Of a DNA stretch of 64,000 nucleotides, positions 8,837 through 19,200 are shown piece after piece (positions within the stretch are counted from its first letter, which is position 1; the number at the start of each line of letters is the position of its first letter). The translations under genes and the position numbers were made by a program. The notes below the pieces were generated by a model, which saw only the letters and a program-made list of their open reading frames with translations, was not told the DNA's origin and did not search any database. The stretch is from Bizionia argentinensis JUB59 (GTDB taxonomy: Bacteria; Bacteroidota; Bacteroidia; Flavobacteriales; Flavobacteriaceae). The stretch spans positions 62,001-126,000 of the forward strand of contig NZ_AFXZ01000025.1 in NCBI RefSeq assembly GCF_000224335.1. The letters run 5' to 3'.

Positions 8837-9688
8837 TTAATGTATTCCGTTTAATATTTCCTTAATGTGATTGGTATTACTCATTTCTTTATGAATAGCC
8901 TCAAAATTATCCGCTTCCATATAGTTTTTAAACCGGTTTAAATTCTGAATATACTCTTCCAAAGTCTCCAACACATTGACTTTATTTTGCTTAAAAATGG
9001 GTGTCCACATATCGGGCGAACTTTTCGCTAATCGTACGGTTGATGCAAATCCACTGCCTGCCATATCAAAGATATCGCGTTCATTACATTCTTTATCAAT
9101 AACCGTTTTTCCGAGCATAAAAGAACTGATATGTGATAAATGCGACACATAGGCAATATGCTTATCGTGGTCTTTCGGATTCATATAACGAATACGCATG
9201 CCCATAACTTGAAAAATGGCTAATGCGCGTTCTTGCAATTTAAAAGCAGTTTTTTCTACTTCACAAATAATATTTGTTTTCCCTCTAAATAACCCTTCCA
9301 CAGCAGCTTTTGGCCCCGAAAACTCGGTTCCTGCAATGGGATGCGTCGCTAAAAAATTTCGACGTTTATTATGTTTTTCAACTGCTTTACAAATAGCAAC
9401 TTTTGTTGACCCTGATTCCATAACCAAGGTATCGTCATGGATTAAGTCTAGAACCTCTGGCAATATGGTTACTGCTGCATCTACTGGAACGGCTAAAATA
9501 ACGGCATCAGCATTTTTTAAATCGCCAAATTCAGCTTTAGCATCAATAATTTGAAGCACCAATGCTTCATCCAAATGTTCGGGATTGGAATCAATACCGT
9601 AAATTGTGATCTCTGGATTTAAATGCCTGATATCTTTAGCAATACTTCCACCAATTAATCCAACACCTATGATATATATATTTTTCAT
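8837..9688 (-). CDS. tyrA: prephenate dehydrogenase
   Basis: A 283-residue NAD(P)-dependent enzyme that oxidises prephenate to 4-hydroxyphenylpyruvate for tyrosine. The nucleotide-binding loop GVGLIGGS is at residues 8-15. The catalytic region contains THPIAGTEFSGP and the conserved YVSHLSHISS helix. It is monofunctional: chorismate mutase is on the next gene. A small possible hairpin (TAAACCT/AGGTTTA at 9705-9732) lies between the aminotransferase gene and this one, and I give it little weight. Confidence 0.95.
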   Translation of the reverse strand: MKNIYIIGVGLIGGSIAKDIRHLNPEITIYGIDSNPEHLDEALVLQIIDAKAEFGDLKNADAVILAVPVDAAVTILPEVLDLIHDDTLVMESGSTKVAICKAVEKHNKRRNFLATHPIAGTEFSGPKAAVEGLFRGKTNIICEVEKTAFKLQERALAIFQVMGMRIRYMNPKDHDKHIAYVSHLSHISSFMLGKTVIDKECNERDIFDMAGSGFASTVRLAKSSPDMWTPIFKQNKVNVLETLEEYIQNLNRFKNYMEADNFEAIHKEMSNTNHIKEILNGIH

Positions 9689-9740
9689 TTATAAATTAAC
9701 TTTTTAAACCTTTCCTTTATTTAGGAGGTTTATTTAGAAT

Positions 9741-10886
9741 CTATTGCACTCTGGCAATCGCTTCTTCAATAATTTCTGTTGTTGCACATAGAGAAAATCG
9801 CACATAACCTTCCCCATTAGATCCAAATATGGTTCCTGGCGCTATAAAAATGTTATTTTCCTTTAATAATAAATCAATGAATTCTTCAGATTTCACGAAA
9901 GGCGGTAATTTTGCCCAGACAAACATGCCACTTGTATTTTTATCATACGTGCAATTCAATGCATCGGCTAATTCCCAAATACGTTTTCTCCGCTCTTCAT
10001 AAGTTTGATTCAAGCTTTCATACCATAATTTAGAGCAGCTCATAGCTTGGATAGCTGCTTTCTGAATCCCGAATAACATCCCTGAATCCATATTGCTTTT
10101 CACTTTTAAAATAGCATTAATATACTCTGATTTCCCAAGTACCATGCCCACACGCCAACCAGACATATTAAAAGTTTTGCTTAAAGAATTTAGTTCCAAG
10201 CAAACGTCTTTTGCGCCCGGAATTTGTAACATACTTTTAGGATCTCTATTTAAAACGAAACTGTATGGATTATCATTTATTATTAGAATATTATAACGTT
10301 TTGCAAAAGCAATTAGTTTTGTGAAAAACGCATCATTTCCATTGGTACCTGTAGGCATATGCGGATAATTAACCCACATAATTTTCACTTTCGATAAATC
10401 TTGCTCCTCTAAAGCTTCAAAATCTATTAACCAATTTGACGCTTCTGTTAAATCGTAAAAAATAGGCTCTGCTCCCACTAATTTGGTAACAGAGGTATAA
10501 GTTGGATATCCCGGATTAGGGATTAATGCTTGATCGCCTGGATTTAAAAACGCCATGGAAATATGCATAATACCTTCTTTACTCCCCGTCAATGGTAGCA
10601 CTTCTGTGGAAGGGCTCATAAAAACGCCATATTGATCCCTATAAAAAGCCACGATAGCTTCACGAAACTCTGGCAAACCCTGATAACTCTGATATTGATT
10701 GGATTTCGGGTGTGCAAAGCTTTCGGTTAAAGCTTCTATAACTTTTTGTGGCGGATTTAAGTCCGGACTTCCAATGCCTAAATTAATAATAGGCTTGCCG
10801 TTTGACATAAGTAAAGCCACTTCCCGTAATTTTTTCGAAAAGTAGTATTCCTCAACTGTCTGTAAACGATTAGCTAACTCAATCAT
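9741..10886 (-). CDS. PLP-dependent aminotransferase of the aromatic operon
   Basis: A 381-residue fold type I aminotransferase. The PLP lysine is K237 in SLSKTFNMSGWRVG; NPGYPTY and VNYPHMPTG are typical class I segments. Wedged between pheA and tyrA, it most likely converts phenylpyruvate and 4-hydroxyphenylpyruvate to Phe and Tyr, although the LL-diaminopimelate-aminotransferase-like sequence also allows aspartate-type substrates. Its ATG overlaps the pheA stop as TAATG, so it is translationally coupled to pheA. Confidence 0.9.
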   Translation of the reverse strand: MIELANRLQTVEEYYFSKKLREVALLMSNGKPIINLGIGSPDLNPPQKVIEALTESFAHPKSNQYQSYQGLPEFREAIVAFYRDQYGVFMSPSTEVLPLTGSKEGIMHISMAFLNPGDQALIPNPGYPTYTSVTKLVGAEPIFYDLTEASNWLIDFEALEEQDLSKVKIMWVNYPHMPTGTNGNDAFFTKLIAFAKRYNILIINDNPYSFVLNRDPKSMLQIPGAKDVCLELNSLSKTFNMSGWRVGMVLGKSEYINAILKVKSNMDSGMLFGIQKAAIQAMSCSKLWYESLNQTYEERRKRIWELADALNCTYDKNTSGMFVWAKLPPFVKSEEFIDLLLKENNIFIAPGTIFGSNGEGYVRFSLCATTEIIEEAIARVQ

Positions 10887-11710
10887 TATTTCGTGTGTTT
10901 GTATTGGCCTAAAATTTTAAAATCTTCGGCCATAATTTCTAATATAGAGCGTGCTTTTTTAAAGTTACTATAGTTATCAAAAGTCACATCAACAAAAAAA
11001 GCATACTTCCACGGGGTCTCTATTTTTGGAAGCGATTGTATTTTGGTTAAATTCAGCTGGCAATCACTCATTACATTTAAAATCGCTGCTAAACTGCCGC
11101 GCTTATGATCTAATTCAAACTTCAGAGAAGCTTTATCAATTTTAGCCTCGGTAAAATCAGGTTTTTCACGTTGAACAATTACAAAACGTGTTTCATTATG
11201 CTTGATGGTTTGAATGCTGTTAGCCAGAATTTCTAGCTCAAACAAATCGGCAGCTAATTGACTCGCAATTGCTGCAACGCCTTTTAATTGCCCATTTTGA
11301 ATGCGCTGTGCCACTTCCGCTGTATCCTTATCTTCAATGAGTTTGATATGTGGATGTTTTTTAAAAAAAGCTTTACACTGTAACAATGCCATAGGATGGG
11401 AATATACCTCCTGAATATCCTGAATCCCTTGTCCAGGCATGGCCATTAAGTGATGTTGAATGTCTAAATAACGTTCGCCAATAATGTATAAATCATTGTT
11501 GTCAATTAGAGCATAATTCGGAATAATGGAACCTGCTATTGAGTTTTCAAGCGCTATAACCACGGCATCAACGTGCTTATTTAAGAGTTGACTTACAACA
11601 GAATCAAATGATAAACATTCGATTAGCGCAACAGCATTTCCAAAATACTGCTGTGCCGCAATATGATGAAATGACCCTTTTATTCCTTGTATAGCTATAG
11701 CATTATCCAT
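10886..11710 (-). CDS. pheA: prephenate dehydratase
   Basis: This converts prephenate to phenylpyruvate. The catalytic domain covers about residues 1-180 and carries the TRF motif at 174-176. A C-terminal ACT domain (about 195-270) should bind phenylalanine for feedback control; the usual ESRP motif reads QSLP here, as is common in Bacteroidetes. There is no fused chorismate mutase. It is the first enzyme gene of the aromatic operon and lies just behind the leader peptide and attenuator. Confidence 0.95.
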   Translation of the reverse strand: MDNAIAIQGIKGSFHHIAAQQYFGNAVALIECLSFDSVVSQLLNKHVDAVVIALENSIAGSIIPNYALIDNNDLYIIGERYLDIQHHLMAMPGQGIQDIQEVYSHPMALLQCKAFFKKHPHIKLIEDKDTAEVAQRIQNGQLKGVAAIASQLAADLFELEILANSIQTIKHNETRFVIVQREKPDFTEAKIDKASLKFELDHKRGSLAAILNVMSDCQLNLTKIQSLPKIETPWKYAFFVDVTFDNYSNFKKARSILEIMAEDFKILGQYKHTK

Positions 11711-11763
11711 GTTTCCTTCTTCTTTTGTCGTTTTAATTACGTTTCAAACCAAACTATTACAAA

Positions 11764-11794
11764 CAAAAAAAGTCCCGATTTTCATCGAGACTTT
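11764..11794 (-). terminator. attenuator terminator of the pheA operon
   Basis: On the minus strand AAAGTCTCGAT (11784-11794) pairs with ATCGGGACTTT (11769-11779), 11 bp with one G-U pair, around a 4-base loop, and a run of T follows. It lies between the aromatic leader peptide and pheA, about 55 bases before pheA. The 5' arm GTCTCG can instead pair with CGAGAC inside the leader reading frame, giving an antiterminator. Confidence 0.85.
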
Positions 11795-11818
11795 ATATAT
11801 ATAGTTTAATTTTATCTA

Positions 11819-11905
11819 TCAAAAATTACACATACCAGGTCTCGTCTCTTTGCTATAAAAGAAATAATACCAGCTATAATATGTGCTATTTGTATTTGTG
11901 TTCAT
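11819..11905 (-). CDS. aromatic leader peptide (attenuation), 28 residues
   Basis: A short frame from ATG at 11905 to TGA at 11819. Residues 9-17 read YYSWYYFFY: five Tyr, two Phe and one Trp in nine codons, far beyond chance. It lies upstream of a strong intrinsic terminator and of pheA. Known leader peptides such as PheL and TrpL work by ribosome stalling at codons of the regulated amino acid. Stalling here would leave codons 20-23 (GAGACGAGAC) free to pair with the terminator 5' arm. The peptide itself needs no function. The aromatic run fits an operon making Phe and Tyr. Confidence 0.85.
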   Translation of the reverse strand: MNTNTNSTYYSWYYFFYSKETRPGMCNF

Positions 11906-11916
11906 AATTTGAAAGG

Positions 11917-11946
11917 CTAAAGTAGTTAATAATTTGAAAAAACAAA
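11917..11946 (-). promoter_or_regulatory. probable promoter of the pheA leader and operon
   Basis: On the minus strand TTTG (11943-11946) is followed after 18 bases by TACTTTAG (11917-11924), one mismatch from TAnnTTTG. Transcription would begin only a few bases before the leader ATG at 11905, so the leader would be almost leaderless, as is tolerable in a phylum that rarely uses Shine-Dalgarno sites. Confidence 0.45.
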
Positions 11947-12034
11947 ATAAATTACAATTATTTTAAGAATATAAGTTTTCCTTATACCTTCGGCTCACTA
12001 TTATATGTTATTTTTGAAAAAACGAATTTGCTTT

Positions 12035-12949
12035 ATGTCTATTGAAGTTAAAAACATCACCAAATTATACGGCTCTCAAAAAGCGTTAAACAACATTTCT
12101 TTTAAGGTAAATAAACCTGAAATAGTTGGTTTTCTTGGTCCAAATGGCGCCGGAAAATCTACAATGATGAAAATATTAACCACTTATATTGACGCTTCTG
12201 AAGGTGAAGCTAAGGTAAATGGTTTTAGTGTAAGTACCGATAAACAAAACGTGCAGCAGAGCGTTGGGTATTTACCAGAACACAATCCGTTATACCTGGA
12301 TCAATATGTTAGAGAGTATTTAAATTTTAATGCATCGATATATAATGTAGATTCCAAACGGATTGCTGAAGTTATTGTACTAACCGGATTAGCACCCGAA
12401 GCGCATAAAAAGATAGGTCAGCTATCTAAAGGTTATAGACAGCGTGTTGGTTTAGCAAACGCCTTACTTCATAATCCAGATGTATTGATTTTAGATGAGC
12501 CAACAACAGGATTAGATCCGAATCAGTTAGTAGATATTCGTAATTTAATAAAAAGTATAGGTAAGGAAAAAACGGTGTTTTTATCCACACATATTATGCA
12601 GGAAGTTGAAGCCATGTGCGACCGTGTTATTATTATTAATAAAGGTGAAATCGTTGCTAATAAAACTTTGCAAGAATTACGTAATGATAAAGAACAGGTG
12701 GTAATTGTAGAGTTTGATTACCGTGTTGAAACAGTTTTTCTTGAAAAATTACCACATGTAAAAGGAGTAAAAAATATACATGATTTCATTTATGAAATCA
12801 CTTTTGTCACTTCCGAAGATATGCGATCGCATGTATTTGATTTTGCTCATGATAATGAATTGAAGATTCTTCAGCTAAATCAGAAAAACGCCAGTCTAGA
12901 AAGTTTATTTCATGAATTAACAGCCGAAACTAAAACTATTCAAGAATAA
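12035..12949 (+). CDS. gldA: gliding-motility-associated ABC transporter ATPase GldA
   Basis: An ABC ATPase of about 304 residues. Walker A GPNGAGKST, the signature region LSKGYRQRVG and Walker B LILDEPTTGLDP are all present, and a GldA-type C-terminal extension follows. It pairs with GldF/GldG, which are not in the window. I chose ATG 12035 (MSIEVKNITKLYG), the usual GldA start, over an upstream in-frame ATG at 12005. GldA is found in gliding and non-gliding Bacteroidetes, so motility is not proven. It runs tail-to-tail into the next gene with a 14-base overlap. Confidence 0.9.
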   Translation: MSIEVKNITKLYGSQKALNNISFKVNKPEIVGFLGPNGAGKSTMMKILTTYIDASEGEAKVNGFSVSTDKQNVQQSVGYLPEHNPLYLDQYVREYLNFNASIYNVDSKRIAEVIVLTGLAPEAHKKIGQLSKGYRQRVGLANALLHNPDVLILDEPTTGLDPNQLVDIRNLIKSIGKEKTVFLSTHIMQEVEAMCDRVIIINKGEIVANKTLQELRNDKEQVVIVEFDYRVETVFLEKLPHVKGVKNIHDFIYEITFVTSEDMRSHVFDFAHDNELKILQLNQKNASLESLFHELTAETKTIQE

Positions 12950-13685
12950 GATAACCGCGATAGTGTTGTCCTACCTCAACGATTGGCGGTGTGTTAACAG
13001 ATATAAGATTACCTATTCCGTACAAATCACCTTTGAGTTCTAATTGCGGATTAACAATCATATCGTTATTCCCGCGATGGTAAACGGTTACTTTTTGCAC
13101 ACTAAAATCGCGACCTTCAAACCGACCAATTCCCGAATAAAATCCAATAGTGGCATTTACAGCAGATCCAGAAATATAGAAAGATGATAAGTTATTGGAT
13201 GTCAACGAAAAATTGGTCACATTAATATCCATTCTAAAATCACCAATCGTGAGCGCTTCAGTTGTATTAAAATTTTCAGAAATAAGTCTTAAAGTTGGAT
13301 AATTTAAAACACCATCAGACGACACATCAAACTGGGTAGAGCTTCTAATTTCTGTAATATTAGGCGCTGAAACATAAATTTTAGTCGTACCATAATCTCG
13401 CACCAAATTACAGGTATTATTATCGGTTAATTGCAATTGATTACCAACCACGATAGCCTGAACATCATTCATCAAATTTTTTCCTGTTTCAATAATCACG
13501 GAATAATTGGGAGCTTCTTTAACAATCAATTCCACGTCGCGATTAACCAGAATAGTTTCAAAATTAGGCACGGAAACTTCCTGTTGAATTGTTTTTCCAG
13601 CATTTTGAAAACAATCGTTAGCATCTTCATTACTGCAAGATAAAACAGTAATAAATACAAGAAGATATGTTAGTTTTTTCATCAT
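12936..13685 (-). CDS. head-GIN domain lipoprotein (DUF2807)
   Basis: A 249-residue exported protein. The signal sequence ends in a lipobox-like VLSCSN, so it is probably a lipoprotein. The rest is a beta-rich head-GIN (DUF2807) domain of the 'putative auto-transporter adhesin' type, seen in VPNFETILVNRDVELIV near the start of the domain. Its role is unknown; surface or periplasmic location is likely. It is three bases downstream of the PagL-like gene, so the two form a transcription unit. Confidence 0.8.
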   Translation of the reverse strand: MMKKLTYLLVFITVLSCSNEDANDCFQNAGKTIQQEVSVPNFETILVNRDVELIVKEAPNYSVIIETGKNLMNDVQAIVVGNQLQLTDNNTCNLVRDYGTTKIYVSAPNITEIRSSTQFDVSSDGVLNYPTLRLISENFNTTEALTIGDFRMDINVTNFSLTSNNLSSFYISGSAVNATIGFYSGIGRFEGRDFSVQKVTVYHRGNNDMIVNPQLELKGDLYGIGNLISVNTPPIVEVGQHYRGYLILE

Positions 13686-13688
13686 AAA

Positions 13689-14780
13689 TTATAATCTGAT
13701 ACCAATACCAAACTCAACAGCTTCGGCTTTTGCACCATGTGATTTCAAAGTTAATGCACCAAATACTTTATTGCTAAAATAGCGCTTCATCCCAATACGA
13801 AGGTAGGTTCGTCCTTCAAAGTCGTATGGATAATACACGTAATATCCCACTTGGGTAACAACTGAAGTTTTATTAATAAAAAGCTCGTGTCCAACAAACA
13901 TCCCAACACGCTTCCAATCTTCATTACCTGAAACATTTTCTTCTGGGAAAGAAACGCCTCTATAATAAATTAATTCTTCTAGAAATTTGGAAAAGAACAC
14001 ATCGGCACCTAACTGAATGGCACTCTTATGTCCTAGGCGTTTATCGGCATAAGCGGATACGATATAAAATGGAAATTGGCCACTTCCTACCACATCACTT
14101 TCATTAATTCCCGATCTAAATGCTAGATTAAATCTAATAGGTTCCGAGAATTTTTCTTTGGTAAGCGTATAGATATACTCCGATGCTACGTCATCCAAAT
14201 TATAGGTAACACCAACATTAAAAGCAATGGTATTTACACTGGTGTTTGGAGCTTTTACATTGGCATTGGAGTAATGAAGCAGACTTAAACCTGCCATAAT
14301 TCCAAAACGATCAAAAATACGTTCACGTTTGTAATTCAACATTAAATAGGTACCGCTTAAAAGTGACGTTCCAAAAGCATTATTTTTTGGATTTTCTACT
14401 TTATCATATGGATTTGTCGCATACCCCAAACCTTGGCCAATCCGCAACATTAAATTTCGCTTTAAAAAATAGAAATTGTAATGTGCGTAAAGCGAATAGT
14501 TCGTTCCCAATACATCATTTTTTAAATTCTGATATGCAAAGGATACGCCATAATCTGGATATCCATAACGTTGTTCCCAGTCTTTATTTCCAAATGTTTT
14601 TTTGTTCCAGCTCAAAATAAAACCTTCTGGATGGCCTTTAATAAGATGCAAAATATCATTATTATGAACAGCTATATTTCCCTTAAAATAATTTAGGTCA
14701 AAATAGGAATTCGTAGGTTTATCTTGAGCAAATAGTGCCGTAAAACCAAAGCAAAACAGAAACGTAAAAAGGTACTTCAT
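13689..14780 (-). CDS. acyloxyacyl hydrolase / PagL-like lipid A deacylase
   Basis: A 363-residue protein with a signal peptide ending around LFAQ (residues 16-19) and an outer-membrane beta-barrel pattern. The PagL active-site signature H-x-S-N is present as H169-Y-S171-N172. PagL removes the 3-O acyl chain of lipid A. The protein is longer than Pseudomonas PagL, as usual for the Bacteroidetes group annotated as acyloxyacyl hydrolase, so the exact bond cleaved is uncertain. Confidence 0.78.
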   Translation of the reverse strand: MKYLFTFLFCFGFTALFAQDKPTNSYFDLNYFKGNIAVHNNDILHLIKGHPEGFILSWNKKTFGNKDWEQRYGYPDYGVSFAYQNLKNDVLGTNYSLYAHYNFYFLKRNLMLRIGQGLGYATNPYDKVENPKNNAFGTSLLSGTYLMLNYKRERIFDRFGIMAGLSLLHYSNANVKAPNTSVNTIAFNVGVTYNLDDVASEYIYTLTKEKFSEPIRFNLAFRSGINESDVVGSGQFPFYIVSAYADKRLGHKSAIQLGADVFFSKFLEELIYYRGVSFPEENVSGNEDWKRVGMFVGHELFINKTSVVTQVGYYVYYPYDFEGRTYLRIGMKRYFSNKVFGALTLKSHGAKAEAVEFGIGIRL

Positions 14781-14824
14781 TCTAAAATTTGTGGCGCAAA
14801 TGTATGTAATTTCTTAAAAGGATG

Positions 14825-16084
14825 TTATTTTAATTTCTGAAGAGCATTTTCTAAAAGTCCAAAAATGGTTTCGATATCTTCTTTCTTGGATGTTCCAACC
14901 GATAATCTAAACCAGTTAGAATCAATTGATGTTCCGAAAGCATAGAAAGGCACAATGGCTAATTTGGCTTCATGAAGAATATAAGCCGTTACCTCTTGAA
15001 TTGTTTCTAATTTCACTCCTTCTTTGGTTGTTTTTCCTACTAAATCAAACTGAACGGTTAAATACAGGGCTGCTTCTGGCTCGATAGCTCGAACTGGAAA
15101 CCCTTTGGCTTGAAGTGCATTAAAGCCGCTATAAAAGGACACTAAACGTTCGTTTAACTCCTTTCTAATATGTGTTAAGTATGTCTGAACCTCATCCGAC
15201 TGATTTAAAAAAGAAGCTGTTGCCATTTGTTCTGCTTTTGGCGCCCAAGCTCCAATATGACTCAACATGGCTTTCATTTTATTAATAATATGTGCTGGAC
15301 CAAAAGCCCAACCAACACGCACACCAGTTGCTGCAAACGCTTTAGAAATTCCATCGACAAAAATGGTATAGTCACGCATTTCAGGTACTAATTCTACTGG
15401 ATTATAATGAACGGTATCGCCATACGTTAATTGCCAATAGATCTGATCGTATAAAACATATAATGGTTTTACATTTAAAGACGCGCGACGTTTATTTTCT
15501 TCAACTACTAATAGAGAAATTTCCGTAAGCGCTTGTTTTGTAAACGTCGTTCCAGTAGGATTTAATGGCGAACATAACGCTATTAAATTCACATCTTGAA
15601 TATGTGGCTTAATATCTGATGCCGTTGGCATAAAATTATTTTCAACCTTTGTTTCCACAACCACAGCTTTGTTTCGCGCTAAATAGGTATAAGAATCGTT
15701 ATTCCACGAAGGAACTGGATATAAAATAGAGTCTTCAAGATCTAAAATAGTTTGATACACCGCATAAATTAAAGGTCGCGCTCCACCAGAAATCAATATT
15801 TCATCTTTAGAATAATTTAGTTTCAAGTTTTTTGTTAAATAATCTGAAACTGCTACACGTAACACTTCCATACCGTTAGACTGCGGATAATTGGTATGAC
15901 TATCATTATAAGCTGAAATAATCTCAACTTTCAAAGCTTCCGGAATAGGGAAAACACTGGAATCAAAGTCACCGATAGTTTGGTTATAAACAACTTCACC
16001 TTGCTCCTTTAATACATTGGCTTCACCTGCTATTTTTATAATTTCAGAAATTTTTAAACCTTCTGCTAATTTTGATATTTTCAT
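14825..16084 (-). CDS. class I/II PLP-dependent aminotransferase
   Basis: About 419 residues. It carries the class I arrangement: LISGGARPLIYAVYQTIL, SPLNPTGTTFT, YDQIYWQLTYG and the PLP-lysine region GISKAFAATGVRVGWAFGP. The substrate cannot be told from the sequence; an aspartate- or aromatic-type aminotransferase is possible. I prefer the ATG at 16084 (MKISKLAEGL) over one 21 bases upstream. It lies after the terminator of the methionine operon, so it probably has its own promoter, which I could not identify. Confidence 0.85.
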   Translation of the reverse strand: MKISKLAEGLKISEIIKIAGEANVLKEQGEVVYNQTIGDFDSSVFPIPEALKVEIISAYNDSHTNYPQSNGMEVLRVAVSDYLTKNLKLNYSKDEILISGGARPLIYAVYQTILDLEDSILYPVPSWNNDSYTYLARNKAVVVETKVENNFMPTASDIKPHIQDVNLIALCSPLNPTGTTFTKQALTEISLLVVEENKRRASLNVKPLYVLYDQIYWQLTYGDTVHYNPVELVPEMRDYTIFVDGISKAFAATGVRVGWAFGPAHIINKMKAMLSHIGAWAPKAEQMATASFLNQSDEVQTYLTHIRKELNERLVSFYSGFNALQAKGFPVRAIEPEAALYLTVQFDLVGKTTKEGVKLETIQEVTAYILHEAKLAIVPFYAFGTSIDSNWFRLSVGTSKKEDIETIFGLLENALQKLK

Positions 16085-16103
16085 AAATATAACGTGTTTT
16101 GCC

Positions 16104-16150
16104 AAAAATAAGGTTTATAAGTCAAATTAATCCTAAAGAACCTTATTTTT
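16104..16150 (-). terminator. probable terminator of the metY-osmC-metX/thrA operon
   Basis: AAAAATAAGGTT (16104-16115) and AACCTTATTTTT (16139-16150) form a perfect 12-bp stem with a 23-base loop. On the minus strand the second arm ends in T residues. It follows the trifunctional gene and precedes the aminotransferase. Confidence 0.55.
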
Positions 16151-16235
16151 TAAAGCACTTACGAAACCCTCATTTTATTGTTGTCTTTTTTCCTTCTAAA
16201 TAGAATTAAAATCTGAACTCATTCTTTCGAAATTT

Positions 16236-19200
16236 TTAGTTACCGTTTTTTGTCAATCTTAAAATATCTCCAAAAACCCCTCTGGCAGTCACATTTTTTC
16301 CGGCGCCAGCACCTTGAATCACCAAAGGTCTTTCTCCATAAGACTCTGTGAATATTTCGAAAATAGCATCCGACCCTTTTAAAGAGCCTAAAGATGAATT
16401 TTTAGGCACAGAAACTAATTGCACGTCTAATTGCCCCTTACTTTGAAATAAATCACCCGACAAATCGCCAATATATCTCAATACGTGATCTGGTTTTTGT
16501 GCATCTTTCTTACTTTGAAAGGTATTGTTGAGCGCTTCAAGATTTTCTAGGAATTGAGATGTAGAATTATCTCTAAACGCTTCAGGAATTAAATTCTCTA
16601 TATGAATGTCTTCAAATTCATTTTCTAAATCTAACTCACGTGCCAGAATTAATAATTTCCGAGCCACATCGTTGCCGCATAAATCTTCTCGAGGATCTGG
16701 CTCTGTAAAACCACTATCAATTGCTTCTTGTAAAATTTCTGAAAACGGTCTGTTTTCCGCAGAGAACGCATTAAATAAATAACTTAAAGATCCTGAAAAA
16801 ACACCGCGTATACGTGTAATGTTTTCACCTGATTCATGTAATAATTTAATAGTATCTATTAACGGTAATCCAGCACCAACATTCGTTTCATATAAATATT
16901 CCTTTTTATTTTCAGCTAATTTTTCTCTTAAGGTTTTATAAAAATCATAAGAAACGGTATTGGCTATTTTATTTGAAGACACCAAATCGAAACCAGCTTC
17001 GACCAAAGGAATATAATTTTCAATAAAGTCGCCATTTGCCGTATTATCGACTGCAATAAGGTTTTCTAAATGATGTTTTTCAGCATATTCGATAACTGTT
17101 TCAACTTTGGTGCTTTTAACACCTTCCGTTTCTAAATCCTGTTTCCAACTTTCATCTATTCCAGACGCATTTAAAAGAACTTGTTTCGAGTTTGCAATGG
17201 CAAAAACACGTAGCTGAATGTTTCTACGTTTTAAAATAGACTCTGTATTTTCTAAAATCTGATCGATTAGCGTTCCTCCAACCAGGCCTTTTCCAAAGAC
17301 AGCTATATTTATTTTTCTAGCGACTCCAAACACTTGACCGTGAATTACGTTTAACGCTTTATGCAACTGATTTTTCCTCACTACCAAACTCACATTTTTC
17401 CCTGAAATCGTGTTATTGAATAATAAAGGAACAATTTGGTTTTTTATAAGCGCATTATACGGCTGATGGAATTTACTTAAATCCAACCCAATAATAGAAA
17501 TAACTGAAACATCATCTATAATTGAAATTTTATGCACGTCTTTGGTATAAAAGTCGTTTTCAAATTCCTGTTCTAATGCGGCAACAGCCTCTTTTGCGCG
17601 ATTAGCCGCAACTATGAAACCAATACCACGCTCGGACGAGCCTTGCGCAATAATACTCACGCTAATATGATGAATACTCAACGTTTTAAATATTCTGGCA
17701 TCCACGCCTGCTTTTCCTAAAAGACCACGACCTTCAAAATTTATAAGCGACACATTATCTAAAACTGAAAGCGATTTAATGCCTTCAACGTTTGCTTTAG
17801 AAGTGATTATTGTGCCTTTATCTTCAGGGTTAAACGTATTTAAAATTCGTAGATTGATATTTTTTTCAATAAGCGGAACAATGGTTTTCGCATGTAAAAT
17901 AGTCGTTCCAAAATTGGCTAACTCATTTGCTTCCGCAAAAGACAGCTGATCTATTTTCTTGGCATCAGCCACTAAATCTGGATTTGCTGTATAAATACCA
18001 TTCACATGCGTATAACTTTCCAGTTCTTCAGCATCTAAATAATTAGCCAATAGAGAAGCGGTATAATTACTACCGTTGCGACCTAATGTGGTGGTTTGAT
18101 TTTTTAAATTTGATGCAATAAAGCCTGAAACAATATGTACGGTATTGCCATTATATTTATCAAAATGGGCTTTTACATTTTTCTCTGAAACTGCCAAAAT
18201 AGGTTGTGCATCGCCAAAATTTGCATCGGTTTTTATTAATAAACGCGCATCTGTAGCATGTGCTTTTATACCGCGATCCGTTAATAATTGCGTGACTATT
18301 TTTGTTGCTAGTAATTCGCCTTGGGCTAAAACGGCATCTTTTATCTTTTCGCTATAATCTTCAAGTAAATTCACTCCTTCTAAAAGGGTATCTAATTTTG
18401 AAAACTCTTCAGTGAAGTCCACAGATTTTAGAGGCTCAATTTGATAGGCTTTAAAAGCTTCCAACTCATCTTTATAAGCTTGATTAGTCGCTGCTTTTTC
18501 AAGAATAGCTTCTAATTCGTTCGTCGCATTTCCTCTGGCAGAAACGACCACTGCAATATGTTGTTTTGCTTTTACTTTAGTTTCTATAATTGAGAGCACC
18601 CTCTTTAATCCGTTTCCGTTTGCTAAAGACTTCCCTCCAAATTTTAATATTTTCATATTCTTTTCTTTTGTATCAGGTTTAAAAATTCCTGAAATAATTT
18701 TTTCTAATTGTTCAAATTCTATCAAAAACGCATCGTGCCCGTGAATGGATTGGATTTCATTATAAGTCACATTTGGATGTATCAAGGCCAGTTGTTTTTG
18801 AGTTTCCCTATTTTCTTCAGCTGTAAAAAACAAATCTGAATCCACACCTATTATATGAATGTTGGCTTGAATGCGATCTAAAATATCCAAACTGTGTTCG
18901 CCTCCATTGGTAACATCAATTGTTTTCAGTAATTGATTCATTAATTTATAGGACGCCAACTGATAGCGTTCTTGTAATTTTTTACCGTGATGCAGCAACC
19001 AACTTTCCACATTAAAAATCTGTAAATCACTATTTTTAGTTCTTTGAAACCGTGCTTTAAAAGAAGCTGGTGTTCTATAACACATCATGGCATGCATTCG
19101 GGCATCGTGAACTGGATTGCAGGAGTTGACTAAAAACTGTTCTTGGATTTGACAGTTGGCAATCAGCCAATCCGTCGCTTTCCAATCGCTTGCCACCGGA

